A DNA stretch of 64,000 nt. Origin: Streptomyces antarcticus (GTDB lineage Bacteria > Actinomycetota > Actinomycetes > Streptomycetales > Streptomycetaceae). Positions 32,592 to 40,206 of the stretch are shown one piece after another. The stretch covers positions 310,001-374,000 of the forward strand of contig NZ_JAPNLM010000003.1 in assembly GCF_026627255.1 (NCBI RefSeq), read 5' to 3'. The position numbers and the translations under genes were made by a program. Below the pieces are notes generated by a model that was given only the letters and a program-made list of their open reading frames with translations, was not told the DNA's origin and made no database searches. The stretch's first letter is position 1; every line of letters starts with the position of its first letter.

Positions 32592-33170
32592 ATGACCACC
32601 GCACCCGGCTCCGCCGACGGCATCGTCTACCGGCCCGCCCGCCCCGAGGACGCCGGCGCCATCGAGGCCTTGGACAGCTCCTTCACCACCGCCACCGTCT
32701 TCGAGGTGACGGCGTCCGACGCCGGCTTCGCCCTCCGCGAGGTGCCCGTGGACCCGCCGGTGCGCAAGGTGTTCCCGCCCGAGGAACACGACGAGCAGGC
32801 ACTCGGCGCCGTCGGGACGGACAGCGCGGGGGACGCGCGGACCTACGTCGCCCTCGACGGCGGCCGGGTCCGCGGGTTCGCCGCCGTCGGCTACGCCGCC
32901 TGGAACCGGCGGCTGACGGTCGAGGACATCGAGGTGGCACCCGACGACCGGGGGCGGGGCATCGGCCGCGGGCTCATGGAGTGCGCGGCGGGCTTCGCCC
33001 GTGAACGGGGCGCCGACCACCTGTGGCTGGAGGTCAGCACCGTCAACGCACCCGCCGTGCACGCCTACCGGCGCATGGGATTCGTCTTCTGCGGCCTCGA
33101 CACGAGCCTGTACGGCGGCACGCCCGCCGCCGGTGAGCAGGCGCTCTACATGAGCCGGCCCTGCCGCTGA
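32592..33170 (+). CDS. Streptothricin/nourseothricin N-acetyltransferase (STAT/NAT family)
   Basis: The 192-residue GNAT protein from ATG 32592 closely follows, from memory, the streptothricin acetyltransferases of streptothricin producers. Matching segments include EALDSSFTTATVFEVT, GFALREVPVDPPVRKVFP, WNRRLTVEDIEVAPDDRG, LWLEVSTVNAPAVHAYRRMGF and QALYMSRPC. The acetyl-CoA loop is DDRGRGIGRGL. These enzymes acetylate the beta-lysine amino group of streptothricin and inactivate it. No streptothricin biosynthetic genes are visible here, so this is probably a stand-alone resistance gene. Its own promoter with a palindromic leader suggests regulated expression. Confidence 0.92.
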   Translation: MTTAPGSADGIVYRPARPEDAGAIEALDSSFTTATVFEVTASDAGFALREVPVDPPVRKVFPPEEHDEQALGAVGTDSAGDARTYVALDGGRVRGFAAVGYAAWNRRLTVEDIEVAPDDRGRGIGRGLMECAAGFARERGADHLWLEVSTVNAPAVHAYRRMGFVFCGLDTSLYGGTPAAGEQALYMSRPCR

Positions 33171-33190
33171 CCACCCGCACGGCCAACTGC

Positions 33191-33236
33191 CGGACTGGGG
33201 CGGATGATACGCCCCGTTCCGCCCTGCCGCAGTCCG
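33191..33236. terminator. Two-part stem-loop after the acetyltransferase gene
   Basis: An outer 7-bp stem (33191-33197 with 33230-33236) encloses an inner 6-bp GGGGCG/CGCCCC stem (33197-33202 with 33210-33215), which shares one base with it. It starts 21 bases after the acetyltransferase stop and probably terminates that transcript. Confidence 0.45.
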
Positions 33237-33244
33237 TCGGCCGG

Positions 33245-33308
33245 GGAACACTCGAAGGTGTGTTCCGTACGCACTTGCGGCACGGCGCTGACCTGCGACA
33301 CGTACAAT
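33245..33308 (+). promoter_or_regulatory. Nitric oxide synthase promoter region with perfect palindrome
   Basis: GGAACAC (33245-33251) and GTGTTCC (33260-33266) form a perfect 7-8-7 inverted repeat, 37 bp before a -10-like TACAAT at 33303-33308. The AACAC half-sites recall, from memory, the AACAC start of Streptomyces NsrR sites, which respond to nitric oxide. The -35 box is not obvious, as expected for an activated promoter. Confidence 0.5.
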
Positions 33309-33380
33309 GGGTCCGGGTTCATTGCACGTTCATCCGGCACGTCAGGGTGGATCCGGTCGGACAGGGGGGGATCGCCCGAA

Positions 33381-34517
33381 ATGGAAATACCTCCACAACG
33401 TTTCACCGCCGCGCAGGTGTGGGAGGCGGCCGAGGAGTTCATCCGGCTCTTCCACCGGGAGAACCCGGAGGCCGGCGCTCCGTGTGCCCGGCTCGCCGCC
33501 GTGCGGGAGGAGCTCGCGGAGACGGGAACCTACCGGCACACCCCGGAGGAGCTGGTCCACGGGGCGCGCGTGGCCTGGCGCAACAGCAACCGCTGCATAG
33601 GCAGGCTCTACTGGAACTCCCTGCGGGTCCGCGACCGCCGGGAGCTCGTCGCGTCGGACGAGATCGCCGACGAGTGCTTCGCGCACCTGCGGGAGGCGAC
33701 CAACCGCGGCCGCGTCCGGCCCACCGTCACGGTCTTCGCCCCGGACGCCCCGGACCGCCCCGGTCCGCTGATCTGGAGCGAGCAGCTGGTCCGCTACGCC
33801 GGCTACGGCGACCACCCCTCCGTGACCGTCGGGGACGCCCGCAACGCCCCGCTCACCGAGGCCCTGCTCCGGCTCGGCTGGGCCGGCGGCGCCGGCACCC
33901 CCTTCGACCTGCTCCCGCTGGTCGTGCAAGGGGTGAACGACAAGCCCCGCTGGTTCGACACCCCCGCGGACGCCGTCCTCGAAGTCCCGATCCGCCACCC
34001 CGACGACCCCGGCTGGGGGGCGTGGGGGCTGCGCTGGCACGCCGTACCGGCCATCTCCAACATGTGCCTCGAGATCGGCGGCGTCCACTACCCGGCCGCC
34101 CCGTTCAACGGCTGGTACATGGGCACCGAGATCGGCGCCCGCAACCTCGCCGACACCGACCGATACAACCTCCTCCCGGCCGTCGCCCGCAGGCTGGGCC
34201 TGGACACCTCCAGCGACCGCTCGCTCTGGAAGGACCGCGCGCTCGTCGAGCTGAACCTGGCGGTCCTGGACTCCTTCGACCGGGCCGGCGTGACCATCGC
34301 CGACCACCACGCCGAGTCCCGCCGGTTCCTGACCCACGTCGAGCGCGAGGAGCGCAAGGGCCGCGAGGTGGGCGCGGACTGGTCCTGGATCGTGCCGCCG
34401 ATCTCCGGCTCGGCCACCCCGGTCTTCCACCGCACGTACGAGGACCGGCCGAGCAGCACGGCGTACGTGCACCACCCCGGCGCGCAGGAACGGGCGCAGG
34501 GACGGGATTTGGTCTAG
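33381..34517 (+). CDS. nos: Bacterial nitric oxide synthase, oxygenase domain
   Basis: The 378-residue protein from ATG 33381 is a bacterial NOS oxygenase without a reductase domain. The heme-ligand Cys72 lies in WRNSNRCIGRLYW. The substrate and pterin regions include WEQ-like IWSEQLVRYAGYG, PAISNMCLEIGGVHYPAAPFNGWYMGTEIGARN (given in parts: PAISNMCLEIGG, FNGWYMGTEIGARN) and WSWIVPPISGSATPVFH near the C-terminus. It converts L-arginine to citrulline and NO with electrons from a generic reductase. In streptomycetes NOS serves nitration (thaxtomin) or NO signalling and stress protection. No cytochrome P450 nitration partner is adjacent, so a signalling or protective role is favoured. A palindrome sits in its promoter. 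Confidence 0.94.
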   Translation: MEIPPQRFTAAQVWEAAEEFIRLFHRENPEAGAPCARLAAVREELAETGTYRHTPEELVHGARVAWRNSNRCIGRLYWNSLRVRDRRELVASDEIADECFAHLREATNRGRVRPTVTVFAPDAPDRPGPLIWSEQLVRYAGYGDHPSVTVGDARNAPLTEALLRLGWAGGAGTPFDLLPLVVQGVNDKPRWFDTPADAVLEVPIRHPDDPGWGAWGLRWHAVPAISNMCLEIGGVHYPAAPFNGWYMGTEIGARNLADTDRYNLLPAVARRLGLDTSSDRSLWKDRALVELNLAVLDSFDRAGVTIADHHAESRRFLTHVEREERKGREVGADWSWIVPPISGSATPVFHRTYEDRPSSTAYVHHPGAQERAQGRDLV

Positions 34518-34574
34518 ACCTTCTGTTACCGTCGGCTCCGAACGGATCCGACAGCGGCGGAGAGGGCGAACCCC

Positions 34575-35660
34575 GTGGACAGCGGCGACATCGTTGACGG
34601 CGTGGACGGTACGGACCGGGGCGGCGGACACCGGGCCCACATCGGCTCGTTCACCTCGGGGGGCGGCCGCGGTGTCACCACCGCGGCGGTCGATCCGGCG
34701 ACCGGGGCCCTCACCGTGCTCTCGGCCGACTGGGCCGTCGAGGACCCCTCGTACCTCGCCTTCGCGCGGGACACCGGAGTGCTCTACGCGGTGAGCGAGG
34801 CGGAGCAGGGCGCGGTGGCCGCCTTCCGGCCCACGGCCGGGGGCCTGGAGCCGCTCGGCCCGGCCGTCCGCGTCGGCGGCTCCGGCCCCACGCACCTGAG
34901 CGTCGCCGGGCGGCGGCTGTTCACCGCGAACTACACCTCCGGAAGCGTCAGCAGCCTGCCGCTCGCCGCCGACGGCCGTCCGGGCGGCCCCGCCTCGGTC
35001 CTCGCGCACCGGGGCTCCGGCCCCGACGCCGGCCGTCAGGAGCGCCCCCACGCCCACCAGGTGCTGCCCGACCCGACGGGCCGCTGGGTGCTCAGCGTGG
35101 ACCTCGGCACCGACTCCGTACGGGTCTGCGCGCTCGACCCGGCCACCGGCGCGCTGCGGGTGCACGCCGAGACCGTGCTCCGGGCCGGCACCGGGCCGCG
35201 CCACCTCGCGTTCCACCCGGACGGCGCGGTGGTCTACGTACTGCACGAGCTGGAGCCGCAGCTGACCGTCTGCCGCTGGGACCCGGCGTCCGGGCGGCTG
35301 GACCCGGTCGCGGAGGTCCCGGTCGCCTCCGGGGCCGGTGGAGGGGCCGTAGGGCCCTACCCCTCGGCGGTCGTCGTCTCGCCCGACGGGCGCTTCGTCT
35401 GGATCGCCGTCCGGGGCGCCGACACGATCGTCACCCTCTCGCTCGCCGGAGGGGCCGAGAAACCGCAGCTCACGGACACCGTCGACTGCGGCGGCAGCTG
35501 GCCGCGCGACCTCGTCGCCGACCCCGCGGGGCGCAGGCTGTACGCGGCCAACGAGCACTCGGGGGACGTCACCTGGTTCGACGTGGACCCGCTGACCGGC
35601 CGGCCGCGCCGCGCCGGATCGGTGGCCGTGCCCGCGGCCACCTGCGTGGTCTTCGCCTGA
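34575..35660 (+). CDS. Lactonase family seven-bladed beta-propeller protein
   Basis: The 361-residue product from GTG 34575 (GGAGAGG upstream) belongs to the 6-phosphogluconolactonase YbhE/Pgl beta-propeller family: HIGSFTSGGG at the N-terminus, GSGPTHLSVAGRRLFTANY, ERPHAHQVLPDPTGRWV, GPRHLAFHPDGAVVYVLHEL, and DLVADPAGRRLYAANEHSGDVTWF. The conserved HAH and propeller blade repeats are present. Family members hydrolyse 6-phosphogluconolactone or related lactones, and many are of unknown substrate. There is no export signal, so it is cytoplasmic. It is 57 bases downstream of nos and may share a transcript, ending at a very strong terminator. Confidence 0.87.
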   Translation: MDSGDIVDGVDGTDRGGGHRAHIGSFTSGGGRGVTTAAVDPATGALTVLSADWAVEDPSYLAFARDTGVLYAVSEAEQGAVAAFRPTAGGLEPLGPAVRVGGSGPTHLSVAGRRLFTANYTSGSVSSLPLAADGRPGGPASVLAHRGSGPDAGRQERPHAHQVLPDPTGRWVLSVDLGTDSVRVCALDPATGALRVHAETVLRAGTGPRHLAFHPDGAVVYVLHELEPQLTVCRWDPASGRLDPVAEVPVASGAGGGAVGPYPSAVVVSPDGRFVWIAVRGADTIVTLSLAGGAEKPQLTDTVDCGGSWPRDLVADPAGRRLYAANEHSGDVTWFDVDPLTGRPRRAGSVAVPAATCVVFA

Positions 35661-35662
35661 CA

Positions 35663-35709
35663 CACGCCGAAGGGCCCGTACCCGGCGCGGGTACGGGCCC
35701 TTCGGCGTG
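35663..35709. terminator. Perfect 21-bp bidirectional terminator hairpin
   Basis: The arms 35663-35683 and 35689-35709 are fully complementary over 21 bp with a 5-base GGCGC loop. It fills the gap between the convergent lactonase and CbiX-like genes, 2 bases after one stop and 4 bases before the other. It is the strongest hairpin seen in the window. Confidence 0.92.
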
Positions 35710-35713
35710 CGGG

Positions 35714-36628
35714 TCAGCGGGCGGCGGCGCCCTGCGTGATCCCGAGGGCCGCGGAATACTGCGCGACGGCCAGCTTGCCCAGTGCCGGGTAGGAGCCGAG
35801 GACCTCGGCGGTGGCGCAGTCCGCCTCCTTGCACGCGGTGTCCAGGAGGCCCTCGGCCGCCTCCGGGCCGATCAGGTACGGGGCGAGGGCCAGCAGCGTC
35901 GACCCCTCGCGGCGCAGCTGCTCGGCGACCGCGGCCACCGAGCCCTCCTCGTCGAGCGCGGCGGCCTTCACCGGCACGGCGAGACGGGCGGCGAGCAGCA
36001 TGCCGGTGATCCCGGCGGCCTGCACGGCCTCCTCGCCACCGGTGGTGGCCAGCACGATGCCGTCGGCGGCGGTGGTCACGGTGAAGAGCCGGGCGCGGTC
36101 GGCGCGGGCCAGGCCCGCCTCGGACAGGCGCACGTGCAGACCCTCGGCGAGGAGCGGGTGCGGGCCGAGCACGTCGGCCAGCTCGGCGGCGGCCGAGGAC
36201 TCCATCAGGGCCTGGCGGATCCGGCGCAGCAGGCCGCCGTCGGGACCGGCCAGCAGGGGCACGACCACGGCGTCCGGGCCGGTCGGCGCGGGCACCTCGT
36301 GATCGGCGGCGCGGGCGAACTCCGCCCGCGCCGCGCGCTCGGACGCGACGGTGTCCAGCGCACCGGACAGGGACGGGAACTCGGAGGCGTCGTCACCCTC
36401 GATGAAGCCGATCCGGGCGTCGAGACCCGGCAGCTCGGAGCGGCCGATGCTGATGATCTCTTCCGCGAGACTCCGCGAGGAGGCCGAGGGAGCACCGGGC
36501 ACGGCGAGCACCAGCGCGGGCGCGCCCTCGGGCGCCGCCGCGGGCTCGGGCCGGCGGTGCCGTCCGGTCTGGCGGGGTCGCGGCATTCGTACGGGCAGGC
36601 CATTTGCGGGCCCAGTGGGGGAGCTCAT
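35714..36628 (-). CDS. CbiX/sirohydrochlorin chelatase-like protein, degenerate
   Basis: The 304-residue product has the two-domain layout of CbiX-like chelatases: a first domain starting LVLAVPGAPSASSRSLAEEI and a second with DAVVVPLLAG, ADVLGPHPLLAEGLHVRL and a C-terminal GSTLLALAPYLIGPEAAEGL. The N-terminal motif that normally reads AHGSxxP is AVPGAPS, so the metal/substrate histidine is missing. The later HP in LGPHPLLAEGL is kept. Similar proteins in streptomycetes are annotated as hypothetical or chelatase-like. It may not be a working chelatase. It stands alone, upstream of nothing obvious in the cobalamin or siroheme pathways. Confidence 0.7.
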   Translation of the reverse strand: MSSPTGPANGLPVRMPRPRQTGRHRRPEPAAAPEGAPALVLAVPGAPSASSRSLAEEIISIGRSELPGLDARIGFIEGDDASEFPSLSGALDTVASERAARAEFARAADHEVPAPTGPDAVVVPLLAGPDGGLLRRIRQALMESSAAAELADVLGPHPLLAEGLHVRLSEAGLARADRARLFTVTTAADGIVLATTGGEEAVQAAGITGMLLAARLAVPVKAAALDEEGSVAAVAEQLRREGSTLLALAPYLIGPEAAEGLLDTACKEADCATAEVLGSYPALGKLAVAQYSAALGITQGAAAR

Positions 36629-36724
36629 GGCGCCGCATGCTACTGGCTTATCGGAACCGGGTGTTCGGGCAGGGCCTTCTCGGGTGGCATCTGTCCGTAT
36701 TTATCCGGTGAATGTCAGATACGA

Positions 36725-37411
36725 TCAACTGACGGACGGCAAGCGCCAGTCGACAGGCTGTGAACCCAGGCCCGTGAGCAGGTCGTTCGTCCTGCTGAAC
36801 GGCCTGGAGCCGAAGAAACCGTAGTCCGCCGACCTGGGGGAGGGGTGCGAGGACTCCACCACCGGCAGTTCGCCGAGCAGCGGCCGCAGGTTGCGCGCCG
36901 CACGGCCCCACAGGATGGACACCAGGGGCTTGCCGCGCGCGGCGAGCGCGCGGATGGCCTGGTCGGTGACGGCTTCCCAGCCCTTGTCCTGGTGGGCGTT
37001 GGGGCGGCGGGGCGCGGTCGTCAGGGCGCGGTTGAGCAGCAGGACGCCCTGCCGGGTCCACGGGGTGAGGTCGCCGTTGGCGGGGCGGCCGGTGCCGAGG
37101 TCGCGGTGGAGCTCCAGGAAGATGTTGTCCAGACTCGGCGGTACGGGGCGCACTTCGGGCGCCACCGAGAAGGACAGTCCCACGGCGTGCCCCGGGGTGG
37201 GGTAGGGGTCCTGGCCGACGATGAGGACCTTGACCTCGTCGAAGGGCTGCTGGAAGGCGCGCAGCACATGGGGCCCGGCGGGTAGATAGCTCCTCCCCGC
37301 CGCGATCTCGGCGCGCAGGAAGTCGCCCATGGCGGTGATCTGCCCCGCCACGGGCTCCAGAGCACGGGCCCAGCCCGGCTCGACGATCTCGTTCAACGGT
37401 CGTGCTGCCAC
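36725..37411 (-). CDS. ung: Uracil-DNA glycosylase (family 1)
   Basis: The 228-residue enzyme has all family-1 motifs: the water-activating loop [42 protein letters not shown] and the [13 protein letters not shown] loop with the catalytic His and the DNA-intercalating region. It removes uracil from DNA to start base-excision repair in the cytoplasm. GTG 37411 is the start. The stop of the following BNR-repeat gene is 12 bases upstream in the same direction, so the two may be co-transcribed. Confidence 0.96.
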   Translation of the reverse strand: MAARPLNEIVEPGWARALEPVAGQITAMGDFLRAEIAAGRSYLPAGPHVLRAFQQPFDEVKVLIVGQDPYPTPGHAVGLSFSVAPEVRPVPPSLDNIFLELHRDLGTGRPANGDLTPWTRQGVLLLNRALTTAPRRPNAHQDKGWEAVTDQAIRALAARGKPLVSILWGRAARNLRPLLGELPVVESSHPSPRSADYGFFGSRPFSRTNDLLTGLGSQPVDWRLPSVS

Positions 37412-37422
37412 GGTCGATCACT

Positions 37423-38514
37423 CTACTGGCCCAACGTGGCCGCCCGTACACACAGGACGTCGGGAAGGTGCCCGGCCAGCAGCTGCCAGCTGTCGCCGTC
37501 GTCGTGGCTCGCGTACAGCTCGCCGTTGCGGTTGCCGAAGTAGACGCCCGCCGGGTCCGCGTCGTCCGTGCACAGCGCGTCGCGGAGCACGGTGCCGTAG
37601 TGGTCCCCGTCGGGCAGTCCCTTCGAGAGCGGCTCCCAGGTGGCGCCCGCGTCCTGGGTGCGGAAGACCCGGCACCGGTGCCCGGCCGGCACCCGGTCGG
37701 AGTCGGCGTTGAGCGGGAAGAGGTACGCGGTGTCCGGCCGGTGCGGGTGCGCGGCGACCGCGAAGCCGAAGTCGGAGGGAAGGCCGCCGCCGATGTCGGT
37801 CCACCGGGCCCCCGCGTCGTCGCTGCGGTAGACGCCCCAGTGGTTCTGCAGGTACAGCCGGTCGGTGTCCGCGGCGTCCTGGGCGATCTTGTGCACGCAC
37901 TGGCCGAACTCGGGGTGCGGGTCGGGCAGGAAGACCGCGGAGACCCCGTCGTTCGACGGCGACCAGCTGGCGCCGCCGTCCGCGCTGCGGAACACCCCGG
38001 CGGTGGAGACGGCCACCGTCAGCGCCTCCGGGTCCCGTGGGTCGGTGATCACCGTGTGCAGGCCCTCGCCGCCGCCCCCGGGCTCCCATTTCGACCGGCT
38101 CGGGTGCTCCCAGAGCGGCCGGACCAGCTCGAAGGAGTCGCCGCGGTCCGTGGAGCGGAACAGGGCGGCCGGCTCGGTCCCCGCGTAGACCACGCCGGGG
38201 GCCTCGGGGCCGGCGGGGTGCAGCTGCCAGACCCGCTCCAGGGAGGCACCGGTGTCCTTGGGGAACTTCACGGCGGCCGCGGCCGGCTCCCGCCAGGTCG
38301 CCCCGAGGTCGTCGGAGCTGAAGACGGACGGCCCCCAGTGCAGGCTGTCCGCGCCGACCAGCAGCCGCGGCGCGGGCCCCCGCCGGTCGACGGCGACCGC
38401 GTAGACGGCCTGGGCGTTGAAGTGGGGGCCGTCGAACTCCCACGCGCCGCCGCCGTGCCGACGGCCGACGAAGAGTCCTTTGCGGGTTCCCACGAGCAGT
38501 AGTACGTCGGCCAT
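37423..38514 (-). CDS. BNR/sialidase-like beta-propeller protein
   Basis: ATG 38514 has GGAGGT upstream, and the product then starts MADVLLLVGTRKGLFVG. The 363-residue protein contains repeated Asp-box-type segments (SDDLGATW, STDRGDSF, SADGGASW, SDDAGARW, TQDAGATW, SHDDGDSW) that mark a BNR/Vps10-type beta-propeller. Such proteins are annotated as exo-alpha-sialidase or WD40/YVTN-like, but catalytic sialidase residues are not evident and there is no signal peptide. Its role is unknown. It ends 12 bases before the ung start. Confidence 0.85.
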   Translation of the reverse strand: MADVLLLVGTRKGLFVGRRHGGGAWEFDGPHFNAQAVYAVAVDRRGPAPRLLVGADSLHWGPSVFSSDDLGATWREPAAAAVKFPKDTGASLERVWQLHPAGPEAPGVVYAGTEPAALFRSTDRGDSFELVRPLWEHPSRSKWEPGGGGEGLHTVITDPRDPEALTVAVSTAGVFRSADGGASWSPSNDGVSAVFLPDPHPEFGQCVHKIAQDAADTDRLYLQNHWGVYRSDDAGARWTDIGGGLPSDFGFAVAAHPHRPDTAYLFPLNADSDRVPAGHRCRVFRTQDAGATWEPLSKGLPDGDHYGTVLRDALCTDDADPAGVYFGNRNGELYASHDDGDSWQLLAGHLPDVLCVRAATLGQ

Positions 38515-38697
38515 GGCCGGCACCTCCGGGCGTCGTTCACTGGGTCGTTCACTGGGTCGTTCCTGGCGTGCTTTCCTGCGGGCGCCGCCCGGGAGCGCGT
38601 GCGGCGGCGCCCGTGCGGGTCGTTCCGGCCAGTCTGCACCCGCCCACCGACAGTGGCCCGGCGGGCGACGCGGGGGTTTGCACGACTGATCGGCGCA

Positions 38698-38721
38698 GAT
38701 CATTTACCCGATCATTTACCC
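38698..38721. repeat. Tandem 12-bp direct repeat upstream of the WS/DGAT gene
   Basis: GATCATTTACCC occurs twice in exact head-to-tail copies (38698-38709, 38710-38721), about 85 bp before the acyltransferase start, in an unusually AT-rich patch of a divergent promoter region. It resembles a direct-repeat operator. Nearby, ACTGGGTCGTTC-type sequence is also repeated at 38539-38562. Confidence 0.6.
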
Positions 38722-38803
38722 GACAGAAATGACTGCTGCTTGCATGTAGGTGTTCGGAATGGATTGACTTCAGGCCACTGCCGCCGCACGCGAGGGGACC
38801 CAC

Positions 38804-40126
38804 GTGGCCACCGAGCATCTTTCGCCGCTCGACCTCGCCTTCTGGCGGATCGAATCCACCGCCCACCCCATGCACCTGGGCGCCCTCGTGGTCCTCCGGG
38901 CCGCCGGCCCCGGCGCCGGCGAGCGTGCCGCGGAGCTGCTCGCCGCCCGCTGCGCCGCCGTACCGGGCCTGCGCCGCCGGATCCACGACGTACTCCTGCC
39001 GGTCGGAGCGGCCGCCTGGTCGCCGGACCCGGAGTTCGACGCGGCCCGGCACGTGTTCCTCGTACGGACCGGGCACGCCACCGCGCACGAGGCCGCGGGC
39101 CCGCTCATGGCCCGGCCGCTCGACCGGGGCCTGCCGCCCTGGGAGGCGCACGTGATCGCCGGGCCTGATCCGGACGCCTTCGCGGTGCTGTTCAAGTTCC
39201 ACCACGCGCTCGCCGACGGCCTCGGCGCGCTCGCGCTGGCGGCCTCGCTCTTCGACGAGGGCCCCGCCCCGCGCGCCCCCGCCGCCCGACCGGTCCCCGC
39301 CCAGCGGGACGCCGGCTCCGCCCTGCGCAGACTGCCCGGCGCCCTGGCCGCCCGGGTCCAGGACGTCGGCCAGGCCCTGGAGATCGGGGCCGCCGTGGCC
39401 CGCTCCGGGCTCCCGCTCGGCGTGCCCGGGGCGCTGGTCGCCGACCCGGACGGGCCCGGGACCCGCGCGGTCGCCGGTCTCGCCCTCGACCTGGACGAGG
39501 TCAACCTCGTGCGCAAGGCCGCCGGCGGCACCGTCAACGACGTGCTGATCGCGATGGTCGCGGGCGCGCTGCGGCGCTGGCTGGAAGAGCGCGGCGACCC
39601 CGCGCCCCGCGGACCGGGCCCCCGCGCCCTGATCCCCGTCTCCCGCCGCGGCAGGGTCGGGGCGGGCGGCGGGAACCGGCTTTCCGGCTACCTGCTGCGG
39701 CTCCCGCTCGCCGAGCGGGACCCGCTGCTGCGCCTGGACCGGGTGCGCGCCGCGATGGACCGCAACAAGGACGCCGGGCCCGCCCGGGGCGCCGGGGCCG
39801 TCGCCCTGCTCGCCGACCACGTCCACCCGCTCGGCCACCGCCTCGGCGGCCCGCTCGTCGCCCAGGCCGCCCGGCTGCTCTTCGACATCCTGGTCACCAG
39901 CGTTCCGCTGCCCGGTCTGACCTTCTCGCTCGGCGGGAGCACGGTCCGCGAGGTCTACCCCCTCGCCCCGCTGGCGCGCGGCCAGTCACTGGCCGTCGCC
40001 GTCTCCACGTACAAGGGGACGGTCCACTACGGGCTGGTCGCCGACGCGACCGCCGTACCCGACCTGGCCGCCCTGACCGGGGCGCTGCGCGCCGAGCTGG
40101 ACGCGCTTGTACGAGAGGTCTCGTAG
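38804..40126 (+). CDS. Wax ester synthase/diacylglycerol acyltransferase (WS/DGAT) family
   Basis: The 440-residue protein begins LSPLDLAFWRIESTAHPMHLG, typical of the family. It carries the catalytic HHALADG motif near residue 139 and the later NDVLIAMVAGALR and PLPGLTFSLGG segments. These enzymes esterify acyl-CoA with fatty alcohol or diacylglycerol and account for triacylglycerol storage in streptomycetes, acting at the membrane or lipid body. GTG 38804 is the start. The 12-bp direct repeat upstream suggests dedicated control. Confidence 0.92.
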   Translation: MATEHLSPLDLAFWRIESTAHPMHLGALVVLRAAGPGAGERAAELLAARCAAVPGLRRRIHDVLLPVGAAAWSPDPEFDAARHVFLVRTGHATAHEAAGPLMARPLDRGLPPWEAHVIAGPDPDAFAVLFKFHHALADGLGALALAASLFDEGPAPRAPAARPVPAQRDAGSALRRLPGALAARVQDVGQALEIGAAVARSGLPLGVPGALVADPDGPGTRAVAGLALDLDEVNLVRKAAGGTVNDVLIAMVAGALRRWLEERGDPAPRGPGPRALIPVSRRGRVGAGGGNRLSGYLLRLPLAERDPLLRLDRVRAAMDRNKDAGPARGAGAVALLADHVHPLGHRLGGPLVAQAARLLFDILVTSVPLPGLTFSLGGSTVREVYPLAPLARGQSLAVAVSTYKGTVHYGLVADATAVPDLAALTGALRAELDALVREVS

Positions 40127-40160
40127 TACGAGAGGATTCGTAGTACGGTGGTCCTCGTAC
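40120..40160 (+). promoter_or_regulatory. Operator-like palindrome and repeats before the OYE gene
   Basis: CTCGTA, G and TACGAG form a perfect palindrome at 40120-40132. Further TCGTA/TACGA elements occur at 40138 and 40154. The same octamer TCGTACGA occurs at 41369-41376 before the downstream ArsR gene. This arrangement suits a small winged-helix dimer controlling both genes. Confidence 0.55.
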
Positions 40161-40206
40161 TTAGCCGCCGATCCCCGGCGCGCCCGGTGACGTCTGGAGA
40201 GTCCTG

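Noticed and set aside
38515..38703. Longer start for the BNR-repeat protein at 38703
   Set aside because: The extra 63 residues are Pro/Arg-rich low complexity, and a good GGAGGT ribosome site precedes ATG 38514.
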